Source: Clostridium moniliforme (GTDB lineage Bacteria > Bacillota > Clostridia > Clostridiales > Clostridiaceae). From it: a stretch of 64,000 nucleotides of DNA. Under the pieces are notes generated by a model. That model searched no databases and was not told the DNA's origin. It saw nothing but the letters and a program-made list of their open reading frames with translations. The DNA lies in assembly GCF_017873235.1 (NCBI RefSeq), contig NZ_JAGGJZ010000001.1, forward strand, positions 248,001-312,000, written 5' to 3'. Positions 36,080-44,641 of this stretch are shown here, piece by piece (positions within the stretch are counted from its first letter, which is position 1; the number at the start of each line of letters is the position of its first letter). Both the position numbers and the translations under genes were made by a program.

Positions 36080-37708
36080 ATGAGTAATTTAAAAGAACAA
36101 GATATTTTAAGAAATCCTTTTTTAAACAAAGGAACAGCATTTACAGAAGAAGAAAGAGAAAAATATAATTTAAATGGTCTTTTACCAAGTGCTGTGCAAA
36201 TGATAGAGGAACAAGAAGTATTAGTTTATGAAAAAACAAAAACATTCAATAATAATTTAGATAAACATTTATTTCTTATGAACCTTTACAACACAAATAG
36301 AACATTATTTTATTATACTGTTGGAAGACATATAACAGAATTTCTTCCAATAATATATACACCAACTATAGGAGATGCAGTAATAAACTATTCAAAAACT
36401 TTTGATACACCAAAAGATGCAGTATTTTTATCTGTAGACCATCCTGAACTTATTGAATCTTCAATAAAATCTGCTTTAAAAGATCTTGATGAAATAAAAT
36501 TAATAGTTGTTACAGATGGTGAAGGTGTTCTTGGTATTGGTGATTGGGGTGTACAAGGAGTTGATATTTCAATTGGTAAGCTTGCAGTTTATACTGTAGC
36601 TGCTGGAGTTAATCCAAAAAGTGTATTACCTATAGTTATAGATGCTGGTACTAATAATGAAAAGCTTCTAAATGATCCTTTCTATTTAGGAAATAAACAT
36701 GAAAGAATTACAGGAGAAAAATATTATGATTTTATAGATAAATTTGTTAATATATCACTAAAACTTTTCCCTGAAGTTCTTATTCACTGGGAAGATTTTG
36801 GACGTTCTAATGCTAGAACTATATTAGAAAAATATAGAGATAAAATATGTACATTTAATGATGATATTCAAGGAACTGGAGTTATGATGGTTTCTGCTTT
36901 AAATGCTGTAGCTAAAGTTACAGGAATTCCAGTAAAAGATCATAAAATTTTAGTATTTGGTGGTGGTACTGCAGGTGTTGGAGTATCTGATCAAATATTA
37001 TTTGAAAAAATGATAAGTGGCTTAAGTGAAGAAGAAGCTAAAAAAGACTTCTATTTAGTAGATAGACAAGGACTTCTTACTAAAGATATGAATGATCTTA
37101 CAGAAGGACAAAAACGATATGCAAGAGAAATAGGTGAAATTAAAAAACCTTTAACTGATCTTGAAGAAATAGTTAGAGAAGTTAAACCAACTGTTATAAT
37201 AGGAACTTCTGGTGTACCTGGAGCCTTTACAGAAGGAGTTGTTAAGGCAATGTCTGAAATTAATGAAAGACCTGCTATTATGCCTATTTCAAATCCAACT
37301 AAACTTTGTGAAGCAAAAGCTTCTGATATTATAAAATGGAGTAAAGGTAAAGCTTTAGTTGTAACTGGAAGCCCTTCCGATCCTGTTACATATAATGGAG
37401 TTACTTATACAATAGGTCAAGCTAATAATGCCCTACTTTATCCTGGTCTTGGTCTTGGAATAATTGTTGCAAAATCAAAGACTGTTACAGATAATATGCT
37501 ATCACAAGCTGCACATGGTATTGCATCACTTCAAGATCTTTCAGAACTTGGAGCGCCAATTTTACCTCCTGTTAAAGATCTTAAGGAAGCTTCAAAATTA
37601 GTTGCAACAGCAGTTGTACGTGAAGCTGTTAAAGAAGGTATAAATAGAGCTGAAATTTCTGATCCAAAAGAAGCAGTACTTAAAGAAATCTGGGAAGCAA
37701 AATATTAA
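36080..37708 (+). CDS. Malic or malolactic enzyme (NAD-dependent)
   Basis: The 542-residue enzyme matches the large malic enzyme / malolactic enzyme family. Motifs are NTNRTLFYYTVGRHITEFLPIIY, LIVVTDGEGVLGIGDWG, EDFGRSNA, TFNDDIQGTG (metal ligands), and a Rossmann motif in VFGGGTAGVG. Its length and N-terminus (ILRNPFLNKGTAFTEEER) are very close to Lactococcus malolactic enzyme. It could therefore convert malate directly to lactate and CO2, or to pyruvate and NADH. Sequence alone does not decide. It is cotranscribed with the upstream dicarboxylate transporter, and a LysR regulator follows. Confidence 0.9.
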   Translation: MSNLKEQDILRNPFLNKGTAFTEEEREKYNLNGLLPSAVQMIEEQEVLVYEKTKTFNNNLDKHLFLMNLYNTNRTLFYYTVGRHITEFLPIIYTPTIGDAVINYSKTFDTPKDAVFLSVDHPELIESSIKSALKDLDEIKLIVVTDGEGVLGIGDWGVQGVDISIGKLAVYTVAAGVNPKSVLPIVIDAGTNNEKLLNDPFYLGNKHERITGEKYYDFIDKFVNISLKLFPEVLIHWEDFGRSNARTILEKYRDKICTFNDDIQGTGVMMVSALNAVAKVTGIPVKDHKILVFGGGTAGVGVSDQILFEKMISGLSEEEAKKDFYLVDRQGLLTKDMNDLTEGQKRYAREIGEIKKPLTDLEEIVREVKPTVIIGTSGVPGAFTEGVVKAMSEINERPAIMPISNPTKLCEAKASDIIKWSKGKALVVTGSPSDPVTYNGVTYTIGQANNALLYPGLGLGIIVAKSKTVTDNMLSQAAHGIASLQDLSELGAPILPPVKDLKEASKLVATAVVREAVKEGINRAEISDPKEAVLKEIWEAKY

Positions 37709-37735
37709 TTTTTTAATTCTAATTAAATAGTAATT

Positions 37736-37778
37736 AAAGGAGATAAGGAATGTAAATTTACATTCTTTATCTCCTTTT
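37736..37778 (+). terminator. Intrinsic terminator after the malic/malolactic enzyme gene
   Basis: An almost perfect palindrome of about 42 bases (AAAGGAGATAAGGAATGTAA and its complement, one mismatch) is followed by T residues. Confidence 0.85.
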
Positions 37779-37943
37779 AATTTTAACTGTAATTTAAATT
37801 AGTATTTTTTTATAAAAGCAAAATAGTATTTTAAAAATATATTTATAAAAACAATATGGTGTAGATTATAGTTCAAATTTTTACTTTTTGTTCATTATTT
37901 TATAACTATAATAGTGTATTCTAATATGAAAGGAGTTGTATGT

Positions 37944-38819
37944 ATGAATATAAGAGATTTAGAATACTTTAATCATTTATGTAAAACAAAAAGTTTTACA
38001 AAGGCTGCAAAGGAACTTTATGTATCACAACCTTCTATTACTATGTCCCTTCATAGACTTGAGAAAGAATTAAATTCAAAACTTATAATAAGAGATCATT
38101 CAAAAAAACTTTTTACTCTTACAGAATCTGGTATGGTATTTGAAAAACGTGTTAAAAATATTTTATATCAAATGAATGAAGCAAAACTTGAAATTGCTAA
38201 AATACATAATGATAAAATTAAACTTGGAATTCCACCTATTATAGGTGCTTATTTCTTTCCTTTATTTATTGATGATTTAGTTAAAAATGATTTTATAAAA
38301 TGTATTGAGTTTGTAGAAACAGGATCTCTTGCAATGAATAATCTTTTAAATTCAGGTAAAGTAGATATAGCTTTTATAGGTTCCTTATCACCTTTAAATG
38401 ATGATAATATAGATTCAAAACTCTTAAAAAAAGATTCTTTTATGTTATGTGTAAGTAAAAATCATCACTTATCTAAAAAATTAGTAATAGATTTTAAAGA
38501 CCTTAAAAATGAACAATTTATAGTTTTAGGAAACTCTTACATACATAGCAAAGTACTTAATAATCTTTTTAAAGAAAATGATATAATTCCTAAAAACATA
38601 TATCATACTGATGAAATTCAAACAGCAAAATCTTTAATTGCATCAGGACTTGGTGTTGGAATTATGATTGATATGGCAGTCAAAAATATGCCTGGAATAA
38701 AAACAATACCACTAAAAAAATCTGTTCCTTTTTATATATCTTTAGCCTTAAAAAAAGATCACTATATTACAAAAAAAGAAAAAGAAATTAGAGATTTAAT
38801 TATAAACAAAAAGATATAA
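37944..38819 (+). CDS. LysR-family transcriptional regulator
   Basis: The 291-residue protein has an N-terminal helix-turn-helix (MNIRDLEYFNHLCKTKSFTK, SQPSITMSLHRLEKEL) and a periplasmic-binding-like effector domain. The ATG at 37944 follows AAAGGAG. A reading frame 30 bases longer is not supported. It lies downstream of the transporter and malic/malolactic enzyme genes and is the natural candidate regulator, comparable to MleR of lactic acid bacteria, probably with malate as ligand. Its 3' end overlaps the convergent gene at 38800 by 20 bases. Confidence 0.9.
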   Translation: MNIRDLEYFNHLCKTKSFTKAAKELYVSQPSITMSLHRLEKELNSKLIIRDHSKKLFTLTESGMVFEKRVKNILYQMNEAKLEIAKIHNDKIKLGIPPIIGAYFFPLFIDDLVKNDFIKCIEFVETGSLAMNNLLNSGKVDIAFIGSLSPLNDDNIDSKLLKKDSFMLCVSKNHHLSKKLVIDFKDLKNEQFIVLGNSYIHSKVLNNLFKENDIIPKNIYHTDEIQTAKSLIASGLGVGIMIDMAVKNMPGIKTIPLKKSVPFYISLALKKDHYITKKEKEIRDLIINKKI

Positions 38820-39615
38820 GTTTTACTATTAAAAATGTTATAAATGAAAATAATAATCCAATAGATAAAAAGGAAATAATTATTATATTAAAAACACAAA
38901 CTATAGTTACTGCCTTGCTAAAGGAAACTTTGAATATAAAAAACAAAATTCCAAGTATAACACTAAATAAAAATATAAATCCTATTCCATCTAAGGAATT
39001 TTTTAAATCTGCTTTACTTAATGACATATGAGTACTTACTGAAGTAGCTACAATCATAAATATCCAAAAATTTAAAGTTTTAATATTTTGCAATGTAAAC
39101 AAAGACTCCATAATATTTTTAAATTCTAAAATAATATAATTAAGAAAATTTATAATACTAAAATCTTTACCAATTTCTAAATAGTTTTTAAAATTAATAG
39201 TTTTTATAAATTCATTAAAGCTATCTCTCATTAAAAACTTATATGCAATAATTAAAATAAAAGTTCCTATTAAAACTGGTGCAACTCCTATAAAAAAGTT
39301 TCCTATCCTTTGATAAATACTTTTTAAGTTATAAGAGTGTCTTACATATCCAAGTTCTCCTCCATTATTTATATTTAATGAAAACCATTTAACATCTGTA
39401 ACTTTATGAAGAAATAACTTACACATAATAAAATGACTAAATTCATGAACTGTAGTTCCTATAATACCTGTAAAAATTATTCCACCTTTCCCAAGTCTTC
39501 CATATATTAAACTACTACTCTTTCTTTCAATATATCCTATTAATAATCCAAAAACTATTAAAGAAGCAATTATTCCTAGAGTAAATAGTATACTTAGTTT
39601 AAATATTTCAATCAT
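38800..39615 (-). CDS. M50-like membrane zinc metalloprotease
   Basis: The 271-residue protein has about six membrane helices and the zinc motif HEFSH (His57, Glu58, His61) in GTTVHEFSHFIMCKLFLHKV, typical of site-2-protease-like or related membrane peptidases. A third metal ligand is not obvious. The substrate is unknown. The last 20 bases overlap the LysR gene tail to tail, so no terminator separates them. It is followed upstream on the same strand (39761) by a Lit-like membrane enzyme gene. Both act in the membrane. Confidence 0.75.
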   Translation of the reverse strand: MIEIFKLSILFTLGIIASLIVFGLLIGYIERKSSSLIYGRLGKGGIIFTGIIGTTVHEFSHFIMCKLFLHKVTDVKWFSLNINNGGELGYVRHSYNLKSIYQRIGNFFIGVAPVLIGTFILIIAYKFLMRDSFNEFIKTINFKNYLEIGKDFSIINFLNYIILEFKNIMESLFTLQNIKTLNFWIFMIVATSVSTHMSLSKADLKNSLDGIGFIFLFSVILGILFFIFKVSFSKAVTIVCVFNIIIISFLSIGLLFSFITFLIVKLISFCL

Positions 39616-39760
39616 ATTTTTCTGCCTCCTCTTTAAACTAATTATAATTATAAACCATTATAAAAATAAAAGTTTCTTTTATTGTTTTTAAAATATTAAG
39701 ATTTATTTTTTATTTTAACTAAACAATTTTCTTCTATTGCCATAATATTTTTTATTTTAA

Positions 39761-40417
39761 TTAATCCATTTTAATTTCTATCTTATTTTTATAATATAAA
39801 TATATTAATTTTGAAATTATTGAAATAATTATAACAATTAATATACAAACTACTCCACATACCATAAAAAATTCCTCTGGTAAGGCTTTAATTATTGGAT
39901 CTTTCCTTTCATCAAAAATCCAATAATCATTATTAAAAAGAATTTCATGAAATTTGTTAAATACATAAGAAAAATCAAAATAAAAAGAAACTAAAAGTGA
40001 AAAGAACCCTACAATTACAAAATTAAACATATAACTTAAACTCTTAATTGGAAATTTAAATTTCTTTCTTTTATATAAAATAAACAAAATAATTCCAATT
40101 ATTAAAAAAATACAAAATAATATTTCTATAGTAAATATTATTTTTTTAACCTCAAAGAAGTGATATTTTCCTTCATAACTCATAGGAAAATTTTCAAAAT
40201 TAAGTTCCTTGATAAATGGATTTCTTAAGTATCTAATTATTTTAGTGTACTCATTAATTAAAACTTCTCTTTTTACTCCACTAGCACTTTCTATAGAATA
40301 TTTAGTTATACAAAATTTATATATTGAAGTAGTATTTACAACAGCTATAACTGAAGTTACAAGTGAAAATAAGAAAATATATATTGAAAATAATATTTCT
40401 TTAAATTTATTTTCCAT
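39761..40417 (-). CDS. Lit-like lipoprotein intramolecular transacylase (TIGR01906/DUF1461)
   Basis: The 218-residue membrane protein has four helices and an extracytoplasmic loop between the first two. It matches the TIGR01906/DUF1461 family, which includes Lit of Bacillus cereus and Enterococcus. Lit moves an acyl chain from the lipoprotein diacylglycerol to the N-terminal cysteine, giving the lyso form. His86 (in YHFFEV) and His157 (in NKFHEILF) sit where, from memory, the catalytic histidines of B. cereus Lit lie. DERKDPIIKALPEEFF is a family hallmark. The ATG at 40417 has AGGGGG five bases upstream. An ATG-less extension of two codons was rejected. Confidence 0.75.
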   Translation of the reverse strand: MENKFKEILFSIYIFLFSLVTSVIAVVNTTSIYKFCITKYSIESASGVKREVLINEYTKIIRYLRNPFIKELNFENFPMSYEGKYHFFEVKKIIFTIEILFCIFLIIGIILFILYKRKKFKFPIKSLSYMFNFVIVGFFSLLVSFYFDFSYVFNKFHEILFNNDYWIFDERKDPIIKALPEEFFMVCGVVCILIVIIISIISKLIYLYYKNKIEIKMD

Positions 40418-40806
40418 AGGCACCCCCTAATAATTAAAATTAATTTTAATATACCATATAATTTATCGCTTTACCATATTTATACAATTTTATATTGTTA
40501 TTTAATATTTTGTGACACTTTATCTTTGTGTCACAGTATTTTTATACATTTATTCTATTATTTTCTTTACATAATGACAGATAATTTTTTATTAAAATTT
40601 TATTAATATAATAATATATTTTATATATTATTATTAATATTTTATATGAAAACATTATTATTTTAATATATTTTTTGTAAACATTATATGTAAACATGCA
40701 CATTTTGAATTTTTAACATTTCATTTATAAATTCTTTTATGCTATTCTTACCTCGTTAATTAATTAAATTTAAGCACTTATATTTTTTTATATTTGGAGG
40801 TAACTA
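40418..40806. promoter_or_regulatory. Divergent intergenic region with a perfect TGTGACAC inverted repeat
   Basis: TGTGACAC (40511-40518) and GTGTCACA (40528-40535) form a perfect 8-bp inverted repeat with a 9-base spacer. They lie 94 bases upstream of the Lit-like gene and about 270 upstream of the YczE-like gene. No transcript is expected to end here, so a regulator-binding site is more likely than a terminator. The binding protein is unknown. The rest of the stretch is AT-rich without ORFs. Confidence 0.45.
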
Positions 40807-41484
40807 ATGAAGAAGCTAAATTGTAAACAATTAACTAAGAAACTTATATTCTTTTTTCTTGGTGTATGGATAATTCAAACAGGTGTTGCAATATTTATAG
40901 GAACTAAAATAGGTTCTGATCCCTTTACAGTATTTACTCAAGGAATATCTAATGTTATTAATATAACTCCTGGTAAGGCAAATATGCTTATTACTTTTAC
41001 TTTCCTTGTAATTATATTACTATTTTCAAGAAAATCTATAAATATAGGTACTGTTCTTGCAATGATATCTGCTGGACCTTTTATTGACTTAATGCTTAAG
41101 ATTTTTGAAAATATTAACTTTGATAGTTATAATATTATAATTAAAATGTTATTTTTAGTCCTTAGTTGTGTAATTATTGCAATAGGTTTCTCATTACTTA
41201 AAGCTACTGATTTAGGAGTTGCTCCAAATGATGTTATTCCATTTATATTATCTGATAATATAAAAATACAATATCGTTTTGTTCGTATAGGATTAGATGT
41301 AACTTTTGTTGTTGTTGGTTTCTTACTTGGAGGAGTTATTGGAGTTGGTACTATAATTGCAGCTCTTCTTACAGGACCATTAATACAATTTTTTATGCCT
41401 AAATTAGAAAAAGTTGCTCATAAAATAATATATGACATTGAAGAATTAGAAGAAAAAATAGCTACTGGTGAGTTAGCTAAATAA
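40807..41484 (+). CDS. YczE/YitT-type integral membrane protein
   Basis: The 225-residue protein has five to six membrane helices. The sequence GTKIGSDPFTVFTQGISN near residue 31 and a related LKATDLGVAPNDVIPFIL repeat near 135 mark the YczE/YyaS/YitT family. The two copies suggest an internal duplication. In Bacillus, YczE is needed for activity of a lipopeptide synthetase module by an unknown route. In general the family's function is open. GGAGG precedes the ATG, and a strong terminator follows. Confidence 0.8.
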   Translation: MKKLNCKQLTKKLIFFFLGVWIIQTGVAIFIGTKIGSDPFTVFTQGISNVINITPGKANMLITFTFLVIILLFSRKSINIGTVLAMISAGPFIDLMLKIFENINFDSYNIIIKMLFLVLSCVIIAIGFSLLKATDLGVAPNDVIPFILSDNIKIQYRFVRIGLDVTFVVVGFLLGGVIGVGTIIAALLTGPLIQFFMPKLEKVAHKIIYDIEELEEKIATGELAK

Positions 41485-41490
41485 TATATA

Positions 41491-41530
41491 AAAAAGATGT
41501 ACTTAATTTTGATTAAGTACATCTTTTTTT
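41491..41530. terminator. Bidirectional terminator between convergent genes
   Basis: AAAAAGATGTACTTAAT (41491-41507) pairs with 41512-41528, with a run of T following. It serves the YczE-like gene and probably the convergent gene ending at 41549. Confidence 0.88.
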
Positions 41531-41548
41531 ATATGTATTTTCATAATA

Positions 41549-41836
41549 TTAATCTTCTTTATATCCATCTTTTAATATATTTAATATTCTTTTAAAATTA
41601 TTTCTTTCATTATAATTAAAACTTATATTAAATACTTTAACTTTTCCTTCTGTTTCTATCTCTAATATAAAGTATCCACCTAAAAATCTATTTTTTGCAT
41701 CTTTAAATTTTACTATATTAAATTTTGAGTTTTCAAGAATATATTCTTTTTCTTTAAAAGTTGATGCTCCTTTTATTTTTAAAACATTATCCTCTAGTTC
41801 CATTTTGTCATTCATTCCAATTGCTGTTATTTTCAT
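41549..41836 (-). CDS. Small uncharacterised beta-rich protein (95 residues)
   Basis: The protein (MKITAIGMNDKMELEDNVLK...) looks like a compact beta-strand domain with a C-terminal helix (NNFKRILNILKDGYKED). It has no signal or membrane part. I cannot assign a family; a PH-like fold is possible. The start at 41836 is chosen because GGGGGAG lies five bases before it. An ATG 15 bases upstream sits directly before that ribosome site. It is a monocistronic unit. Confidence 0.65.
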   Translation of the reverse strand: MKITAIGMNDKMELEDNVLKIKGASTFKEKEYILENSKFNIVKFKDAKNRFLGGYFILEIETEGKVKVFNISFNYNERNNFKRILNILKDGYKED

Positions 41837-41951
41837 ATTTCTCCCCCTCATATATATAATATATATTATTTTCTATATTAAGTATAATTTATTATGTAAT
41901 GTATTACAATTAATATTAATCTAAAAAACTTTATATTAAGTTCTACATAAA

Positions 41952-42088
41952 TTAGTATTTATTTTTTATTGTGATATAATGTAAATATATTGTATTTAAG
42001 GAGGCGTATGCAAATGGTGGATTTAAGAAACCAAGTGCTATAACGATTAAATAAAATATTTTTAAAATCTTAATCTGCTTAGCACTTG
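41952..42088 (+). promoter_or_regulatory. Promoter and structured leader of the L25 gene, with a mini-ORF
   Basis: TTAGTA (41952-41957), a 17-base spacer and an extended -10 (TGATATAAT, with TATAAT at 41975-41980) form a good promoter. The leader of about 140 bases carries AAGGAGG at 41998-42004 followed by a mini-ORF (MQMVDLRNQVL from 42008, or from the second ATG at 42014; stop at 42041-42043). The last codons of this ORF overlap CAAGTGCTA (42032-42040), which pairs perfectly with TAGCACTTG (42080-42088). Translation of the mini-ORF would therefore break the stem. Regulation is inferred. Confidence 0.55.
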
Positions 42089-42127
42089 ATAAACCTTACT
42101 ATTATCAAAAGAAAAGAGGAATTTATT

Positions 42128-42667
42128 ATGGCAAAAGAAGCATTTAAGATATGTAAAAGAAATTCAAATGAAAGTACACATAAAATAAGAAGAAATGGAC
42201 AAACTCCATGTATAATTTATGGAGAATTTTTAAAAACTCCAATTATATCAAAAATTGATAACTCTGAACTTTTCAAATTATTTAAAGAGAATACTCCAGG
42301 TTCAATAATTCCATTAGATGTTGATGGACAAATTATGAATTGTGTAATTAAAGAAATTCAAAAAGATAATTTAGGAAAAGTTATTCACCTAGATTTTCAA
42401 TTTGTAAAACAAAATGAAGTTATTAAAATGAAGATTCCAGTTAAATTTATAGGAGAAGAAAATATAGAGAGCAGAAATCTAGTTTTTGAAATTTGCAATC
42501 CGACCCTTGAGTTCCATGGAAATGTAGAAAAAATACCTGAAGAAATTGAATTTGATGTTTCAAGTATGAATTTTGAAGACAAAGTTTTTGCTAAAGATAT
42601 TTGTGTTCCTGAAGGGGTAGAACTTGTAACTGACCCTGATACAATTTTAGCTGTTGTTAATGCTTAA
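42128..42667 (+). CDS. 50S ribosomal protein L25 / general stress protein Ctc
   Basis: The 179-residue protein has the two-domain L25/TL5/Ctc layout. The 5S-rRNA-binding N-terminal domain covers about residues 1-90 (STHKIRRNGQTPCIIYGE). The C-terminal Ctc domain ends with VPEGVELVTDPDTILAVV. It binds 5S rRNA in the large subunit. In Bacillus the homologue is induced by general stress. The ATG at 42128 has AGAGGAA upstream. The longer frame starting at 42086 reads through leader sequence and is not used. A leader with a mini-ORF and a hairpin precedes it. Confidence 0.92.
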   Translation: MAKEAFKICKRNSNESTHKIRRNGQTPCIIYGEFLKTPIISKIDNSELFKLFKENTPGSIIPLDVDGQIMNCVIKEIQKDNLGKVIHLDFQFVKQNEVIKMKIPVKFIGEENIESRNLVFEICNPTLEFHGNVEKIPEEIEFDVSSMNFEDKVFAKDICVPEGVELVTDPDTILAVVNA

Positions 42668-42674
42668 TATAATA

Positions 42675-42726
42675 AAAATGAGATGCCAGTAAGGTATAAC
42701 TATATACCTTACAAGCAACTCATTTT
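42675..42726. terminator. Convergent terminator overlapping the end of the helicase gene
   Basis: GTAAGGTATA pairs with TATACCTTAC, extended by AAAATGAG with CTCATTTT after small bulges, and followed by a T run. The last 18 bases lie inside the coding end of the minus-strand helicase gene. Confidence 0.75.
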
Positions 42727-44523
42727 TTCTTTTATACTATTATAAAAATTATCAAACTCCCTGTTTCCTCTATTTATTATAAATAAATTTCTTTTACATC
42801 TTGCTATTGAAGTATATATAAGTTCATTATTTTTATTATTTTCCCTATCCAATATTAAAACTAAATTATCTATTTCCCAACCTTTAAAGCTTTCACTTTG
42901 ACACATTTTTATTCCACTTCCACAAACAATAAAATTATACTTTCTTGATTTTCTTAAAAGATCTATCTTTTCTTCATTTTCTATATCAAGATAAAGCTTA
43001 GAGTACTCTTCTTTTGTTTCAAACATTCTCTCAACTTGTACATTATATAATTTCCTTGCATAATACTCCATATCCCTTAAATATTCTATATTATTTCCAA
43101 CAATACAAGTATTGTTATAATCTATATTATTTTTGTAAAAATATTCTTCACTTATATCAAAGGCTTCAGAAAAGCTTATATTAGGTTTATAAATATACTC
43201 TATCTTATCATCATTAATTTCTAATCCAATTTGCTCCTCAATATGAATATAATCTAACTCATATTTATTTAAAAAAAATTCTTTTTGAAACTCCCTTAAA
43301 AGTTTTGCTATGTTAGTTGATATTCTATAAGATTTAGTTAATTCATTCCATCTTCCTTTAACATTTGTTTTTACCATTTTCTTATTATCTAAAGCTCTAT
43401 TATAAATATTTTGCTTCTCATCACCAAAAAGTACATACTCTCCATTTTCTTTTAAAAATATATCTTTTAATAAGTTAAGCCACTCTCTTTTAAAATCCTG
43501 TACCTCATCTATAAATATTCCATCATACCTATCTTCTTCTATAACATTTTCTTTAAAAAAATCATAACTTTCATAATTTATAAAATTATTAAAGTCCTTT
43601 TTAATATTTCTCCCATATTCCATAGTTTTTTGATTAATAAACATATTAAAGTTTGTTATATAAAAATTTCTAAAGCAAAAATCTTCATTAATATCATTAA
43701 TTTTTTCTTCTATATAATTTTTTAATGTACTGTTATAGCTTAATATTAAAATTTTCCCCTTTTCTTTAGTTCTTTTTAAAGCTCCAACTGCTCTATTAGC
43801 TAATAATATAGTTTTACCACTTCCAGCTATACCTTTTATCTTAACACTTGTATTTTCTTTACTTCTCATTAAATTTCTTTTCTTTTTTTCTAATATAATG
43901 AATTTTCCCTTTTCTTTTTTATGATACTTAAAATTAAATTTATTAAAACATTTTTCGTATAAGTCCTCACTAAATAATTTATTATACCTAAATGCCGAAT
44001 TTATACTATTTATAATATCAGAATCATTTCCCCATATAATTACATCATTTATTATATTATAATTATTTCTAAACTTATATTTTATATCTTCCTCTTTTTC
44101 TTCATAAAAATAAACACATGTTTTTATTATTTTATTATATTCATTATCTAATATACTCTTTTTTAAAATGTCCTCAATGTGATAAATAGAAATATTATCT
44201 TTATAATTTATAACTTTTTCAAAAGGAGTTATAAAACATACTTCCTTTCTATCCTTTAAAATAATATGTCCATATTTGCTTTCATCATCTTTATTACTAT
44301 ATATATAATTATCTAGCTTTAAACTTTCAATTTCTATAATTAATACTCCTGAGTCCTTCTTTAAAATTATAATCTTTGGAATGTCTCCATTTAAATTTGG
44401 TTTGAAAAATATATTAAAATTCTCATCTAAATTATCTTTTAAATATCTTATTAAATTTATTTCTTCATTAGTAAATGGTATAAATTTCTCGATAATTTCA
44501 ATACTTGGATATAACTTTCCCAT
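42709..44523 (-). CDS. Superfamily 1 DNA helicase with NERD-like N-terminus
   Basis: The 604-residue protein has a UvrD/Rep-type helicase core: Walker A IKGIAGSGKTILLANRA near residue 235, Walker B GIFIDEVQDF, motif III-like YVLFGDEKQNIY, and SYRISTNIAKLL (motif IV region). The first ~130 residues contain NLNGDIPKIIILKKDSGVLIIEIE, which resembles a NERD (nuclease-related) domain, though the catalytic lysine spacing is degenerate. Such stand-alone helicases are of uncertain function (repair or defence). The ATG at 44523 follows GGAGGAAGGT. A methionine four codons upstream lies at that site. It is convergent with L25. Confidence 0.8.
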   Translation of the reverse strand: MGKLYPSIEIIEKFIPFTNEEINLIRYLKDNLDENFNIFFKPNLNGDIPKIIILKKDSGVLIIEIESLKLDNYIYSNKDDESKYGHIILKDRKEVCFITPFEKVINYKDNISIYHIEDILKKSILDNEYNKIIKTCVYFYEEKEEDIKYKFRNNYNIINDVIIWGNDSDIINSINSAFRYNKLFSEDLYEKCFNKFNFKYHKKEKGKFIILEKKKRNLMRSKENTSVKIKGIAGSGKTILLANRAVGALKRTKEKGKILILSYNSTLKNYIEEKINDINEDFCFRNFYITNFNMFINQKTMEYGRNIKKDFNNFINYESYDFFKENVIEEDRYDGIFIDEVQDFKREWLNLLKDIFLKENGEYVLFGDEKQNIYNRALDNKKMVKTNVKGRWNELTKSYRISTNIAKLLREFQKEFFLNKYELDYIHIEEQIGLEINDDKIEYIYKPNISFSEAFDISEEYFYKNNIDYNNTCIVGNNIEYLRDMEYYARKLYNVQVERMFETKEEYSKLYLDIENEEKIDLLRKSRKYNFIVCGSGIKMCQSESFKGWEIDNLVLILDRENNKNNELIYTSIARCKRNLFIINRGNREFDNFYNSIKEKMSCL

Positions 44524-44586
44524 ACCTTCCTCCATATTTGCATATTCACTAATATATTTCTATAATTTACCTTATTTTCCCTTTAA

Positions 44587-44640
44587 ATTAGTAATAAAAA
44601 AAGTTATACATTTTAAAATGTATAACTTTTTATTACTAAT
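44587..44640. terminator. Very long palindromic terminator after the GGDEF/HD-GYP gene
   Basis: The region 44587-44640 is one long palindrome with arms of 28 and 26 bases and only a 2-base bulge. A and T runs lie within each arm. It starts two bases after the gene's stop and would terminate in either direction. Confidence 0.85.
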
Positions 44641-44641
44641 T

